A stretch of 55,198 bases of DNA from Planctomycetota bacterium (GCA_017303505.1 JAFLCP010000038.1:1-55198); one strand, 5' to 3'. Shown: positions 44,526 through 53,385, counted from the stretch's first letter. Numbers and translations are program-made. Notes: generated by a model from the sequence alone, not told the origin.

Positions 44526-45638
44526 TTGGTGGCTAATCTCCCAAGCCAACTTGGAAAAATGCTCCATCGTATTTGGGAAGCTCCGCTACAGTCGATTGGC
44601 CTGGGTGGTATTTCGGCCACATCCGATCTGACAATCGCTTCTTGCCGCGACATTCTCGATCGTCGCGATGTTTTCCAAGCGTTTGATGCACAAACGGGTC
44701 AACCGCGCTGGCAAATTCTGCAAGCCTGTCTCGGCGAAATGGATTATGGTCGCGGACCTCGGGCGACGCCTTTGATTCTTGATGATGTGGTTATTCTGCT
44801 CGGTGCGTTTGGGCACTTGCATTGTGTGAAGCGAGCGAATGGACTGACTGTCTGGAAAAAGGATCTGGTAAAAGAATACGATGCTCCGCTTCCAACATGG
44901 GGATTCTCTGGGACCCCTTTGTTCGTCGATAACAAAATTATTGTGCAAATCGGTAGTCGTGTTGCCAACTTAGTCGCACTTGATTTGGCAACGGGTAAAG
45001 AACTCTGGCGCAGCGGCATTCAGCCAATCGCCTATTCCTCGTTCGTTTATTGCGAGCCGGCCGGAAAAGCTCAGGTGATCGGCTACGACGAGAAGAGTGT
45101 TGGTGGTTGGAATGTTCATACGGGTGAACGCCTTTGGACGATAACGCCGGAAAATAGTGGGGACTTTAATGTTCCAACACCTATTGTGCGCGACGATTCC
45201 TTGTGGCTTATCTCCGAGAATAATGGGCTACGGCGATATGAATTCAAAGATGGGATTGCTCAGCCAACGCCCGTTGCCACAAGTCCTGACTTGCTTCCCG
45301 ATTCACACACACCCGTCTTGATTGGAGATCGAATCTACGTTGCCTACGAAGGTTTGCACGCCGTCGATGCGATGACGTTGGAAAATCTCTGGTCCAGCGA
45401 TGCGGATCACTTCATGGGTTACGCTTCGCTCATCGGTAGCGACGACAAACTTCTGGTCTTAACTCAATCTGGTTCACTCACTCTGCTAGATATCACTCAA
45501 CCAGTACCCAAGGAACTTGGCTCAGTATCTTTGGGAGCGGATATCGACTTCCAATCTCATCCAGCTATATGCGATGGCAAACTATTTGTTCGTGTTGGCA
45601 AATCGTTATCTTGCTTTGATCTTCATCAAATCAACTGA
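44526..45638 (+). CDS. PQQ-like beta-propeller protein, probably read as an extension of the binding protein
   Basis: A propeller protein of at least 370 residues. Repeats are recognised by FDAQTGQPRWQ, KRANGLTVWKK, DLATGKELWR, NVHTGERLW and VDAMTLENLW. The nearest in-frame starts (TTG 44526, GTG 44529) have no ribosome site and no signal peptide. Upstream, the same frame stays open across the binding-protein stop and encodes DWPGWRGAQRDGL (44490-44528), the hallmark beginning of planctomycete PQQ-like domains, so translation should begin before it; yet no usable start codon is available there. The fusion made by a -1 shift would be about 681 residues with the Tat signal of the binding protein. 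If not fused, this is a truncated or differently started gene. Confidence 0.75.
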   Translation: MVANLPSQLGKMLHRIWEAPLQSIGLGGISATSDLTIASCRDILDRRDVFQAFDAQTGQPRWQILQACLGEMDYGRGPRATPLILDDVVILLGAFGHLHCVKRANGLTVWKKDLVKEYDAPLPTWGFSGTPLFVDNKIIVQIGSRVANLVALDLATGKELWRSGIQPIAYSSFVYCEPAGKAQVIGYDEKSVGGWNVHTGERLWTITPENSGDFNVPTPIVRDDSLWLISENNGLRRYEFKDGIAQPTPVATSPDLLPDSHTPVLIGDRIYVAYEGLHAVDAMTLENLWSSDADHFMGYASLIGSDDKLLVLTQSGSLTLLDITQPVPKELGSVSLGADIDFQSHPAICDGKLFVRVGKSLSCFDLHQIN

Positions 45639-45669
45639 ACGCGTTTTGCCCAATGCCTGCACCTTTAAA

Positions 45670-45691
45670 TCGTCCCGCAAAAACGGGACGA
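45670..45691 (+). terminator. Hairpin after the PQQ gene
   Basis: CGTCCCG (45671-45677) and CGGGACG (45684-45690), loop CAAAAA, plus a flanking T-A pair, then AATTTG. It is 32 bases after the PQQ stop, with no further gene of that strand until 45901: a good candidate for the end of the NHL/binding protein/PQQ unit. Confidence 0.6.
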
Positions 45692-45900
45692 ATTTGCCAG
45701 TGCAATGTCAAATAACGGCGTTGCGAGCTACCCTGATGGGGATAGTCGGACACTCCTAGCGAGGTAAATGGAAAAGCTATGATTTGTGGGTAGTTTTGCC
45801 CATTCACAAAAAAGTTTTGGCCGCATGTCGAAATTTGAAGCGGTGAAACGATAACTTATCAAAAGCACTTCAACATTTTTTTTTGCAACGTGAGACAGCC

Positions 45901-46326
45901 ATGAAAGTTATGGTCATCGTTAAGGCTACTCCATCCTCTGAGGCAGGAGTTATGCCAGATGAAAAACTCTTTTTGGAAATGGGCGCTTACAATGAAGCGT
46001 TAGTGAATGCGGGAATCATGCTGAGTGGTGATGGCCTACATCCATCTTCACGAGGCGTACGAGTCCATTTTGATGGTTCCGACCGCACCGTGGTTGATGG
46101 ACCTTTTGCGGAAACGAAAGAACTCATTGCCGGATTCTGGATTTGGCAAGTTTCTTCGATGGAGGAAGCGGTGGCATGGGTCAAGAAATGCCCCAACCCG
46201 ATGCCCGAAGCATCCATTGTGGAAATCCGGCGGATTTTTGAGGCTGCCGATTTTGGAGAAGCATACACTCCCGAGGTACAAGAACAGGAAGAGCGGCTTC
46301 GAAAAAAATTAGAGTCGCAAGGTTAA
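45901..46326 (+). CDS. YCII-related (DGPF) domain protein
   Basis: A 141-residue single-domain protein of the YCII/DGPF family. The signature is VVDGPFAETKELIAGFWIW and the family pattern SMEEAVAWVKKCPNP follows. ATG 45901 is chosen over the upstream TTG/GTG because it gives the normal N-terminus MKVMVIVKA (MKYM-type start). Such proteins, often encoded near ECF sigma factors, are of unknown biochemical function; here no sigma gene is adjacent. Length and start are normal. It stands between the PQQ unit and the convergent FmdB-like gene. Confidence 0.85.
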   Translation: MKVMVIVKATPSSEAGVMPDEKLFLEMGAYNEALVNAGIMLSGDGLHPSSRGVRVHFDGSDRTVVDGPFAETKELIAGFWIWQVSSMEEAVAWVKKCPNPMPEASIVEIRRIFEAADFGEAYTPEVQEQEERLRKKLESQG

Positions 46327-46339
46327 GCTCGCCACTGGT

Positions 46340-46639
46340 CTAGTCATCGTTTCCGGAAATCGTGCTGGGTCCGTTGCCCACAACCTTTTCATAGGTTCCA
46401 TCGCCCGTCTTGACGTACTTGGTAAAGCCTTTTTCCTTAAGGTTTTTGTCGCTGAGACTTTTATTGGCGTGGGCATCGGACCAAATTCCGCCGATCGAAG
46501 GCGCAGCGAGAATACGACGAATGGGCTTTCCGTTATCTGGATGGGTTTCCAAATGCGGATCGCTCATCTTCTGAAAAAGTTCGTACTGTTCACCGCCTTG
46601 CCCGTCTGGCAAGATCTCTTCGTAGACATAAATGGGCAT
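46340..46639 (-). CDS. FmdB-like small protein lacking the zinc cysteines
   Basis: A 99-residue protein. The N-terminus MPIYVYEE and the later motif MSDPHLETHPDNGKPIRRIL match FmdB-family zinc-ribbon proteins, but the cysteines (normally CxxCG after the start and CPxCG before the RR) are absent: the whole protein has no Cys. The space of the first pair is filled by EILPDGQGGEQYELFQKM. So zinc binding is lost and only the fold and the C-terminal polar tail remain. ATG 46639 is preceded by AAAGGGG 7 bases upstream, a strong ribosome site. It is convergent with the DGPF gene, 13 bases apart. Confidence 0.75.
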   Translation of the reverse strand: MPIYVYEEILPDGQGGEQYELFQKMSDPHLETHPDNGKPIRRILAAPSIGGIWSDAHANKSLSDKNLKEKGFTKYVKTGDGTYEKVVGNGPSTISGNDD

Positions 46640-46985
46640 CTTGATCCCCTTTCTCAGCAATCTGCGTCCGCCCCCACATGTAGGTGATACGTAAGCTTTG
46701 GGACGTCTTTCTTATTCTCCCTTACGCCGGACTACTAGTCAAACTCGTTACGTTCCGAACTCGATCCCTGAAATTTGACGATTCGGATCAGAAGGGCGAA
46801 GTGAGAGAAATTAGACCAAACATAATGGAACTCGAACCGAAACTTCTTACCCTTCCCATCGCCAAAAACGGGGGAAAAGGTAAGTTAAAGACCGGAACGA
46901 CCCATAGATTTTGTGGCTTGGTGACCAACGGACTGTAACCATGTCCCTTTGACTGTCCGTATCGCCATGTTCGAAAGCATGCGGA
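46640..46985. other. Leader region of the polysaccharide operon
   Basis: No gene is supported. An imperfect hairpin at 46846-46884 (outer arms CTTACC/GGTAAG, inner arms TTCCC/GGGAA) lies about 100 bases before the sugar transferase ATG and could be an attenuator or a processed leader structure. An 84-codon frame (46684-46938) lacks family features and a ribosome site. Confidence 0.35.
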
Positions 46986-47732
46986 ATGGAAACGCTACCC
47001 AACAGCAAAATTGCCTCCACTTCCGTCGACGGCCTCTCCAGCGCTGTCGGCTCCGTGGAGTCCCTTGCCACCGCAGCAAATCCAAGAAACGACTTTCCTG
47101 CTGTACCGACCGATTTGAACTGCCGACGCACGCCAATATGGAAACGTATCCTAGATCTGCTTATTGTGGCCGCAATTTCGCCTATCTTGCTGCCTGTCAT
47201 GTTCTTGATCGCCTGCCATATCAAGTTGAGTTCTAAGGGCCCGGTTCTGTTTTGTCAGCGGCGTTTGGGATACGGCGGTAAGCATTTTACGATTCTCAAA
47301 TTCAGAACATTGAAGCCGGAAGAGTATTGTGTCACCAGCAATCATCGAGCGTATGTTGCCGATTTAATCGATAGCGACAAACCAGCAGCGAAACCGGATA
47401 TCAGCAAACGCTTAATTCCTGGTGGAAAGTTCCTTCGCGATGCCTCTCTCGATGAACTGCCACAACTCTTCAATGTACTCCTGGGTGACATGAGTATCGT
47501 TGGGCCACGTCCCGATGTTCTCGAATGGGAAGACTACAAAGCTTGGCAATGTCGTCGCTTTGAAGTCGCTCCTGGAATCACTGGTTTATGGCAAGTTAGC
47601 GGTAAAAATCGTCTGACGTTCGATGAGATGATTCGACTTGATATTCAATATGTCGAAACACGTTCGATCAAGCTAGACTTTTGGATCTTGTGGAAAACGT
47701 TAGCAGTTGTACTCGGACGCGGCAATAAATAA
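46986..47732 (+). CDS. Polyprenyl-phosphate sugar-1-phosphate transferase
   Basis: First enzyme of an extracellular polysaccharide route: it moves a sugar-1-phosphate from a nucleotide sugar to undecaprenyl phosphate at the inner membrane. The bacterial sugar transferase domain covers residues ~50-248: WKRILDLLIVAAISPILLPV (membrane re-entrant helix), KGPVLFCQRRLGYGGKHF, KFRTL, SLDELPQLFNVLLGDMSIVG, PRPDV and the ending VAPGITGLWQVSGKN. A ~50-residue N-terminal extension is low-complexity. Only one membrane segment, so it is the short WbaP/PglC-like type rather than the long type. The next gene starts 29 bases later; this opens the operon. Confidence 0.9.
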   Translation: METLPNSKIASTSVDGLSSAVGSVESLATAANPRNDFPAVPTDLNCRRTPIWKRILDLLIVAAISPILLPVMFLIACHIKLSSKGPVLFCQRRLGYGGKHFTILKFRTLKPEEYCVTSNHRAYVADLIDSDKPAAKPDISKRLIPGGKFLRDASLDELPQLFNVLLGDMSIVGPRPDVLEWEDYKAWQCRRFEVAPGITGLWQVSGKNRLTFDEMIRLDIQYVETRSIKLDFWILWKTLAVVLGRGNK

Positions 47733-47761
47733 GCAGATAACTTAAAGAGCCCTTCACTCGC

Positions 47762-49699
47762 ATGTGCGGAATCGCTGGACTATATCGATACCCTAGATCA
47801 ACATCATCCAGTGCAATGGATGAGGTACTTGGTCTTATGCTGGGTTCGATTGTGCACCGTGGTCCGGACGATGAAGGAAGATTGCAAGATCGCGAACTTC
47901 ATTTTGGAATGCGACGTCTCAGCATCATCGATTTGGCGGAAGGCCACCAACCGATATTTGATGAATCTGGTCGCTACGCGGTCGTCTTCAACGGCGAAAT
48001 TTACAACTATCGTGAACTTCGCACCGATTTGATTGCGAAGGGGCATCAATTTCGCACCAACTCCGACACTGAAGTAATCGTTCATCTCTTCGAAGATCAT
48101 CGTGAAAAATGTCTTGATTACTTGCGCGGCATGTTTGGCATTGCCATTTGGGATAACCAACGCCGTGAACTGTTTATCGCCCGCGATCGATTAGGTGTTA
48201 AACCTCTTTACTACACCGAAACCCAAAGCGACTTTGTTTTTGGGTCCGAGATTAAAGCGATCCTACAGCACCCCGAAGTCGAATCGCGTCCTGATCTGGT
48301 TGGGATTTCTGATTATCTGTCGTTGAAATACACTCCCGCCCCCAAGACGATGTTCGCGAACATCCATTCCTTGCCCCCTGGCCACTACATGGTCATCAAC
48401 GAAAAGGGAGTACAGATTCAGCGATATTGGGATCTGCCGTTTGCACAAGAGTCAGATGTTGCGGAAAACAATATCTCTGACCAAGAGTACGAAGAACGTT
48501 TGCTCACTTTGCTTAAAGAATCGGTCCGCTTGCGACTTCGCAGCGACGTACCGTTTGGGGCTTTTCTTAGTGGCGGCCTAGATTCCAGCACCATCGTGGC
48601 ATTGATGGCCCAAGAGTTATCCACACCCGTCAATACTTTTTCCGTAGGCTTTGGCGGAGAGGGTGAACCGGACGAACTCCCTTACGCTCAAGCGGTTGCG
48701 GACCATTTCGGATGCCGACATCATACGTTGAGAATTACTGCGGACGATTTTCTCAACCATGCAGAGACGGTCCTTTGGCACTTAGATCAACCTATCGCAG
48801 ATCAAGCGACCGTGGCCACGTTCATGGTCGCCAAGCTGGCACGCGAACACGTAAAAATGGTTCTCACCGGCGAAGGGGGCGATGAACTATTCGCTGGCTA
48901 TGCTCGATATGAAGGAGAACGCTGGTCTCCTTACACCACTTGGATGCCGAGCTTCATGGGCTCCACCGTTCGTTCGCTCTCTCAGCGATTGCCTGGCCTT
49001 CGCCGCGCCAAAATCGCGGTCAGCGCATTGACCCGCCGCAACGAAGCTGAGCGTTTTGCGAATTGGTTTCCGATGTTCACGGACGATGCGAAGGAACAAC
49101 TCATTGTCGCTCAACACGCCGACATAAAACGTGGCGCAGGCCATGTATTCACTTCGATGCTAAGCAGTTGCCGAGCTCGTGAACCACTCAGTCGCATGCT
49201 TTATGCGGACAGCAAATTGTGGCTCCCCGATTATCTATTGCTGCGTGGTGACAAGTTAACCATGGCGCATTCTTTGGAAGCACGGGTTCCCTTGCTCGAT
49301 CATAAGCTAACGGAATTCGCAGCCCGACTTCCGTCGCGTCTCAAACTCGCTGGCAAGAAAAGAAAGGTTTTGCTGCGAAATGTAGCCAGCAAACTTCTGC
49401 CGAAACAAATCATCGATCGACCGAAACAAGGTTTTCCGATTCCCATCGAACGTTGGTTGCAAAAAGAAGCCAAGCCGTTAATGCTGGATCTCCTGAATCA
49501 AGCGAGCATTCAACGGCGAGGTTTGTTCCAAGCTGACTATGTGGCACGACTCATGAATCAGCACATCTCTGGATACGCTGATCATTCCATTGCGTTGTGG
49601 GGACTCATGAGCTTGGAGATGTGGTTCCGTAAGTTCATCGATTCCTCCCCCAAGCTTTCATCATCCGATTCCAAGCGTATGGAAAGGGTGGTGCCATGA
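47762..49699 (+). CDS. asnB: Asparagine synthase-like amidotransferase
   Basis: A 645-residue glutamine-dependent amidotransferase. Class II glutaminase domain first: C2 nucleophile (MCGIAGLYR), RHRGPDDE-type IVHRGPDDEG, MRRLSIIDLAEGHQP and FNGEIYNYRELR. The synthetase domain has the PP-loop SGGLDSSTIVALM, TGEGGDELFAGY, and the C-terminal block LEARVPLLDH. In exopolysaccharide operons such enzymes probably amidate a sugar acid or a peptide substituent rather than make free asparagine. It lies second in the operon and overlaps the FemAB-like gene by 4 bases. Housekeeping asparagine synthase remains possible; the symbol is a family label. Confidence 0.9.
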   Translation: MCGIAGLYRYPRSTSSSAMDEVLGLMLGSIVHRGPDDEGRLQDRELHFGMRRLSIIDLAEGHQPIFDESGRYAVVFNGEIYNYRELRTDLIAKGHQFRTNSDTEVIVHLFEDHREKCLDYLRGMFGIAIWDNQRRELFIARDRLGVKPLYYTETQSDFVFGSEIKAILQHPEVESRPDLVGISDYLSLKYTPAPKTMFANIHSLPPGHYMVINEKGVQIQRYWDLPFAQESDVAENNISDQEYEERLLTLLKESVRLRLRSDVPFGAFLSGGLDSSTIVALMAQELSTPVNTFSVGFGGEGEPDELPYAQAVADHFGCRHHTLRITADDFLNHAETVLWHLDQPIADQATVATFMVAKLAREHVKMVLTGEGGDELFAGYARYEGERWSPYTTWMPSFMGSTVRSLSQRLPGLRRAKIAVSALTRRNEAERFANWFPMFTDDAKEQLIVAQHADIKRGAGHVFTSMLSSCRAREPLSRMLYADSKLWLPDYLLLRGDKLTMAHSLEARVPLLDHKLTEFAARLPSRLKLAGKKRKVLLRNVASKLLPKQIIDRPKQGFPIPIERWLQKEAKPLMLDLLNQASIQRRGLFQADYVARLMNQHISGYADHSIALWGLMSLEMWFRKFIDSSPKLSSSDSKRMERVVP

Positions 49700-50763
49700 A
49701 ACCTTTTTGCATTGTGAGCTATTTGGATTGTCCGCAATGGGACTCGTTTGTCCAAGAGCATCCTGCAGGTACATTATTTCATTCGAGTGCCATGATTCGG
49801 GCGCACGCTACCACTCACTTGTATGCCCCCTTAGCTTTGGCAGCGATTGACTCGCAGGGAAGAATTCTGGCTCTTTTTGCCGCCACCCGCGTCGGCTTAA
49901 TTAGTGAATGGTCCAATCGATTTACCAGCCGCTCCATCCATTTCGCTGAGCCTTTGTTCGTGGATACCCCCGAGGGTTACGCGGCAATTTTGGAGTTGAT
50001 GCGAATCCACGATGAAGCGAGTCGGCGAACGGCTCTCTTCACTGAAGTTCGCCCTATTACCCCCCACCCTCATCAAAGTAAGATGTGGAAAAACATCGGC
50101 TATGAACTGAAGGGCTATCACAACTACGAATTGAATTTGCAACAAGCGCCTGCCGACATTTGGAAAGGTTTTACGGGAACCTGCCGCCGCAATATCAATC
50201 GCGCTGAACGACGGGGTGTAACTCTTGAAGTCGTTGATCCATACACCCATGTTCCGGCTTTTTATTCCATCCTCAAAGAAAGCTATGCCAATTCCCGAAT
50301 TCCTTTGGTCGACATAAGCCACTTCTACTCCGTCTTCCGCGAAATGGAAATCGAACGCATTCGGATGGTGTTTGCCAAACTCGACAACCAAGTCATCGCA
50401 GCGAGCTGTTTCTTGACAGATGCAGAACGAGTTTATTATTGGTTCGCTGGCACGAAACGTGTACCGGGTATTTCGGCCATGGCATCGATCGTATGGGACG
50501 CCCTCAAACACTATGCTCAAACCGATAAGAAAATTTTTGATTTCTGCGGCGCCGGTTGGGAAGGTGAAGATTATGGGCCAGGTCGCTTTAAGGCACACTT
50601 TGGCGGAACTCTAACCAATCATGGCCGATACCGAAAAGTCCATTCGCAATGGCGGTACAAACTTGCCGATGCCGCATACTCTGCGGTTCGAGGCATCTTA
50701 GCACCTAGGATCAATCGAAAAGATTCAAACGACGATTCCAAATCTGTTGAAACAACTCGTTAA
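49696..50763 (+). CDS. FemAB/GNAT-like aminoacyl or acyl transferase
   Basis: A 355-residue transferase whose ATG overlaps the amidotransferase stop (ATGA). Two GNAT-like halves are seen; the second carries KGFTGTCRRNINRAERRG (FemAB-type RNIRRA motif), PAFYSILKESYANSRIPL, VIAASCFLTDAERVYYWFAG and FDFCGAGWEGEDYGPGRFKAHFGG, the usual FemAB ending. Family members add amino acids to peptidoglycan precursors or are associated with XrtA/PEP-CTERM polysaccharide loci. Together with AsnB it suggests a modified sugar polymer. No membrane segment is present. Confidence 0.85.
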   Translation: MKPFCIVSYLDCPQWDSFVQEHPAGTLFHSSAMIRAHATTHLYAPLALAAIDSQGRILALFAATRVGLISEWSNRFTSRSIHFAEPLFVDTPEGYAAILELMRIHDEASRRTALFTEVRPITPHPHQSKMWKNIGYELKGYHNYELNLQQAPADIWKGFTGTCRRNINRAERRGVTLEVVDPYTHVPAFYSILKESYANSRIPLVDISHFYSVFREMEIERIRMVFAKLDNQVIAASCFLTDAERVYYWFAGTKRVPGISAMASIVWDALKHYAQTDKKIFDFCGAGWEGEDYGPGRFKAHFGGTLTNHGRYRKVHSQWRYKLADAAYSAVRGILAPRINRKDSNDDSKSVETTR

Positions 50764-50775
50764 TTTCGGTTATCT

Positions 50776-52992
50776 ATGACTTCTCCGCAACGCAAAAAGC
50801 GCATCCTCATGATTTTGGAAAACGAGAGTTTTCCTGAGGACACTCGTGTGTTGTTGGAAGCTCTTGCGCTTTACGAAGCAAATTATGAAGTCACCGTGAT
50901 TTGCCCAACAGGTCGCAGCCATGCCAAATATGAAATGGTGCGTGACATTCGCGTCTATCGATATCCCAAGCCCATAGAACCGTCGGGCGTCTTAGGTTAT
51001 CTCTTTGAATATGGCTACAGCATGGCTGTAGCTGGCTTGATTGGCAGTTGGTGTTTGGTTCGCCATGGCTTCGATGCGATTCACATCCACTGTCCTCCAG
51101 ATATGAATATTCTCGTTGGCATTCCATTTCGCTGGCTCGGCAAAAAAGTTGTGATCGATTTGCACGACTTATCGCCAGAACTCTTTTCTGCCAAACGCAA
51201 CAAAGAGAGTCGCGGTTTATTGAGCAAAGCCCTTCACTTTTTCGAGCGACTCGCATCGCGCAATGCCGATGCGCTCATTGCCACGAACGAGACGCAGCGA
51301 GAAGTGCAATTGACCCGCGGTGGGGCGCGTCCTGACCGCTGTTACGTAGTTCGCAACGGCCCCAACCGACAATTCATCCCAGGAGTCGAGCCTGCACCTG
51401 GTCTCAAAAATCCTGGTGAAATCTTGGTGGGTTTTGTGGGTGCCATCGGCGTCCAAGATACCGTTGAGAATTTCGTATATGTAATCGACAAAATACGCAA
51501 ACGGCGGTCCGATATTCGTGGCATGATCGTCGGTGGCGGTCCCGCTTACGAACATGTAAAGCGTGTTGCACAAGATTTGCAATTAGGCGAGTGGATGAAG
51601 TTTACGGGGCCCGTGGAGTTCGCCAAAGTTCCCTCGCACATCGCCGCCTTTGATATTTGTGTAACACCCGATTCAAGTAACCCCTACAACGATAGCTGCA
51701 CGACTATCAAGACCATGGAATATATGGCTCTTGAAAGGCCCACGGTGGCTTTCGATACCAAAGAAAATCGTCGCACTGCAGGGGAAGCTGCCTTCTATGC
51801 GCAAAATAACGACCTCGATCAATTCGCAGCGTATATCGAGCAACTGGCAGATTCCCCCGACTTGCGAAAGTCAATGGGCAGCGAAGGGCGGCGATTGATC
51901 GATGAAAAATATTCGTGGGATCGTCAAAAGCTCCATTTGCAGCAGTTGTATCAAGATCTATTTTCCTCGAAAGCTGAACGGGAACAACGCCTTGCTCGAG
52001 AGCAAGCTCAAGTAGAGTCGACCTCGCTTTCTATCACGCTTCATCCGCAACTCAGTCATAAGCCAGAGCTGACTGCAGCCATTCAAGCTGACATACAAAA
52101 TGCTAAGCTTCCTGGTTCGTATCAGTTCTTTTATCGCATTCGACATTGGATTCCGACAGCGACCCGACAATGGCTGCAAAAGAGACAGTGCCGCAAAATT
52201 CAAGTCGATTCGAATTGGTATGTTCCTAGCGCTACCATTCCTGATGCTCCGACACAGTCACCTGCCATTTGGCCGGATGCAGCCGAATATTCGTTGGTGT
52301 TAACGCATGATGTCGAGTCCGCTGATGGCATGAAAATGATTCCCCATTTAGCGAAAATCGAAAACGAGCTAGGCCTAAAGTCTTGTTGGAATATCGTGCC
52401 ATTCAAGTACAAAGTGGACCGAGGCTTGCTGCGCGATTTGGTAGCTCAAGGGCATGAGATCGGTATCCATGGCTTTAATCATGATGGCCGACTGTTTAGC
52501 AGCTATCAAGAGTTTATGCGACGCGTCCCAACCATCAACCGAGCCTTAGAGGACTATCAAGCGGTTGGGTTCCGTTCCCCGATGGTCCATCGCAATCTAA
52601 AGTGGATGCAACATCTCAATATTGAATACGATGCATCCTGTTTCGACATCGATCCATTCCAAGCGATGGCTGGTGGTTGCGGATCATTATGGCCATTCAT
52701 GGCAGGCAAATTTGTCGAGCTCCCCTACACGCTCCCGCAAGACCATACCTTGTTTGTCGTTATGAATGAGAGTAACGACCGTATCTGGCGATCAAAACTT
52801 GACTTCATACGTCGACAACGCGGCATGGCGTTGATGTTAACGCATCCAGACTATCTCTCTTCTTTGCATAAACTAGACATCTACCGAAACTTTCTGAAGT
52901 TCTTGCTGGAAAGCAGTACGCCGTGGCATGTCACGCCGCGCGACATGAGCCGCTGGCTTCGCCAAGAAATCAATTCAACCACCAAGCACTAA
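50776..52992 (+). CDS. Fusion of a GT4 glycosyltransferase and a polysaccharide deacetylase
   Basis: A 738-residue bifunctional protein. Residues 1-~395 are a GT4 glycosyltransferase: ILENESFPEDTRVLLEALAL, HIHCPPDMNILVG, LHDLSPELF, VGFVGAIGVQDTVENFV, PDSSNPYNDSCTTIKTMEYM and RPTVAFDTKENRRTAGEAA. A charged linker follows (~395-490). Residues ~500-735 are a NodB-type deacetylase: LTHDVES (H511, D512), HEIGIHGFNHDG with the metal-binding H-x3-H, VGFRSP and a terminal LTHPDYLS. The reaction pair would add a sugar, then remove N- or O-acetyl groups. Usually these are separate proteins in exopolysaccharide operons. 12 bases after the FemAB-like gene. Confidence 0.92.
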   Translation: MTSPQRKKRILMILENESFPEDTRVLLEALALYEANYEVTVICPTGRSHAKYEMVRDIRVYRYPKPIEPSGVLGYLFEYGYSMAVAGLIGSWCLVRHGFDAIHIHCPPDMNILVGIPFRWLGKKVVIDLHDLSPELFSAKRNKESRGLLSKALHFFERLASRNADALIATNETQREVQLTRGGARPDRCYVVRNGPNRQFIPGVEPAPGLKNPGEILVGFVGAIGVQDTVENFVYVIDKIRKRRSDIRGMIVGGGPAYEHVKRVAQDLQLGEWMKFTGPVEFAKVPSHIAAFDICVTPDSSNPYNDSCTTIKTMEYMALERPTVAFDTKENRRTAGEAAFYAQNNDLDQFAAYIEQLADSPDLRKSMGSEGRRLIDEKYSWDRQKLHLQQLYQDLFSSKAEREQRLAREQAQVESTSLSITLHPQLSHKPELTAAIQADIQNAKLPGSYQFFYRIRHWIPTATRQWLQKRQCRKIQVDSNWYVPSATIPDAPTQSPAIWPDAAEYSLVLTHDVESADGMKMIPHLAKIENELGLKSCWNIVPFKYKVDRGLLRDLVAQGHEIGIHGFNHDGRLFSSYQEFMRRVPTINRALEDYQAVGFRSPMVHRNLKWMQHLNIEYDASCFDIDPFQAMAGGCGSLWPFMAGKFVELPYTLPQDHTLFVVMNESNDRIWRSKLDFIRRQRGMALMLTHPDYLSSLHKLDIYRNFLKFLLESSTPWHVTPRDMSRWLRQEINSTTKH

Positions 52993-53270
52993 GCTTGTCG
53001 AAATCTAGCTTTTCCCCAAATGATCGCCATGCCAAGATTGGGAACGCCCCATATTAGACATACCAACAATGCGATATCGGTGCTCGATTGAGCGTCTATC
53101 CCGATTAGTTCCAACCCTAAACGATTGAGCACGAACCAAGCTGCAGTCGTTAAGCCGATGAGGCCTAACGTCAAAATCGCATTGAGAAGTAAGAACCGCC
53201 GCAGCCAATCTTGTTTTTTGGGTGGAGGCCCCAGTTGTGCGGAAGGTGGTTGGTAGGCGTCATTCTGCAT
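52989..53270 (-). CDS. Small two-helix membrane protein, hypothetical
   Basis: About 93 residues from ATG 53270: a Pro-rich N-terminus (MQNDAYQPPSAQLGPPPKKQ) and two membrane helices (FLLLNAILTLGLIGLTTAAWFV; DIALLVCLIWGVPNLGMAII) with a short loop. No family recognised. Its end overlaps the end of the glycosyltransferase-deacetylase gene by 4 bases (convergent). A longer frame to 53333 exists but begins with a non-ATG start and no ribosome site. Confidence 0.5.
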   Translation of the reverse strand: MQNDAYQPPSAQLGPPPKKQDWLRRFLLLNAILTLGLIGLTTAAWFVLNRLGLELIGIDAQSSTDIALLVCLIWGVPNLGMAIIWGKARFRQA

Positions 53271-53385
53271 ATAAGAAACGCTCGTTATCCGTGTCACAGC
53301 ATTGAGATCTGCGCAGGTGCCAATGTGAAACACATCGTCCTTCTTGTCTCGTGCTTATAGTAATCGGCTGCGTTAACAGTAGCGT

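Noticed and set aside
46684-46938. 84-codon plus-strand frame before the sugar transferase
   Set aside because: No ribosome site, no signal beyond a hydrophobic start; overlaps a hairpin that suits a leader.
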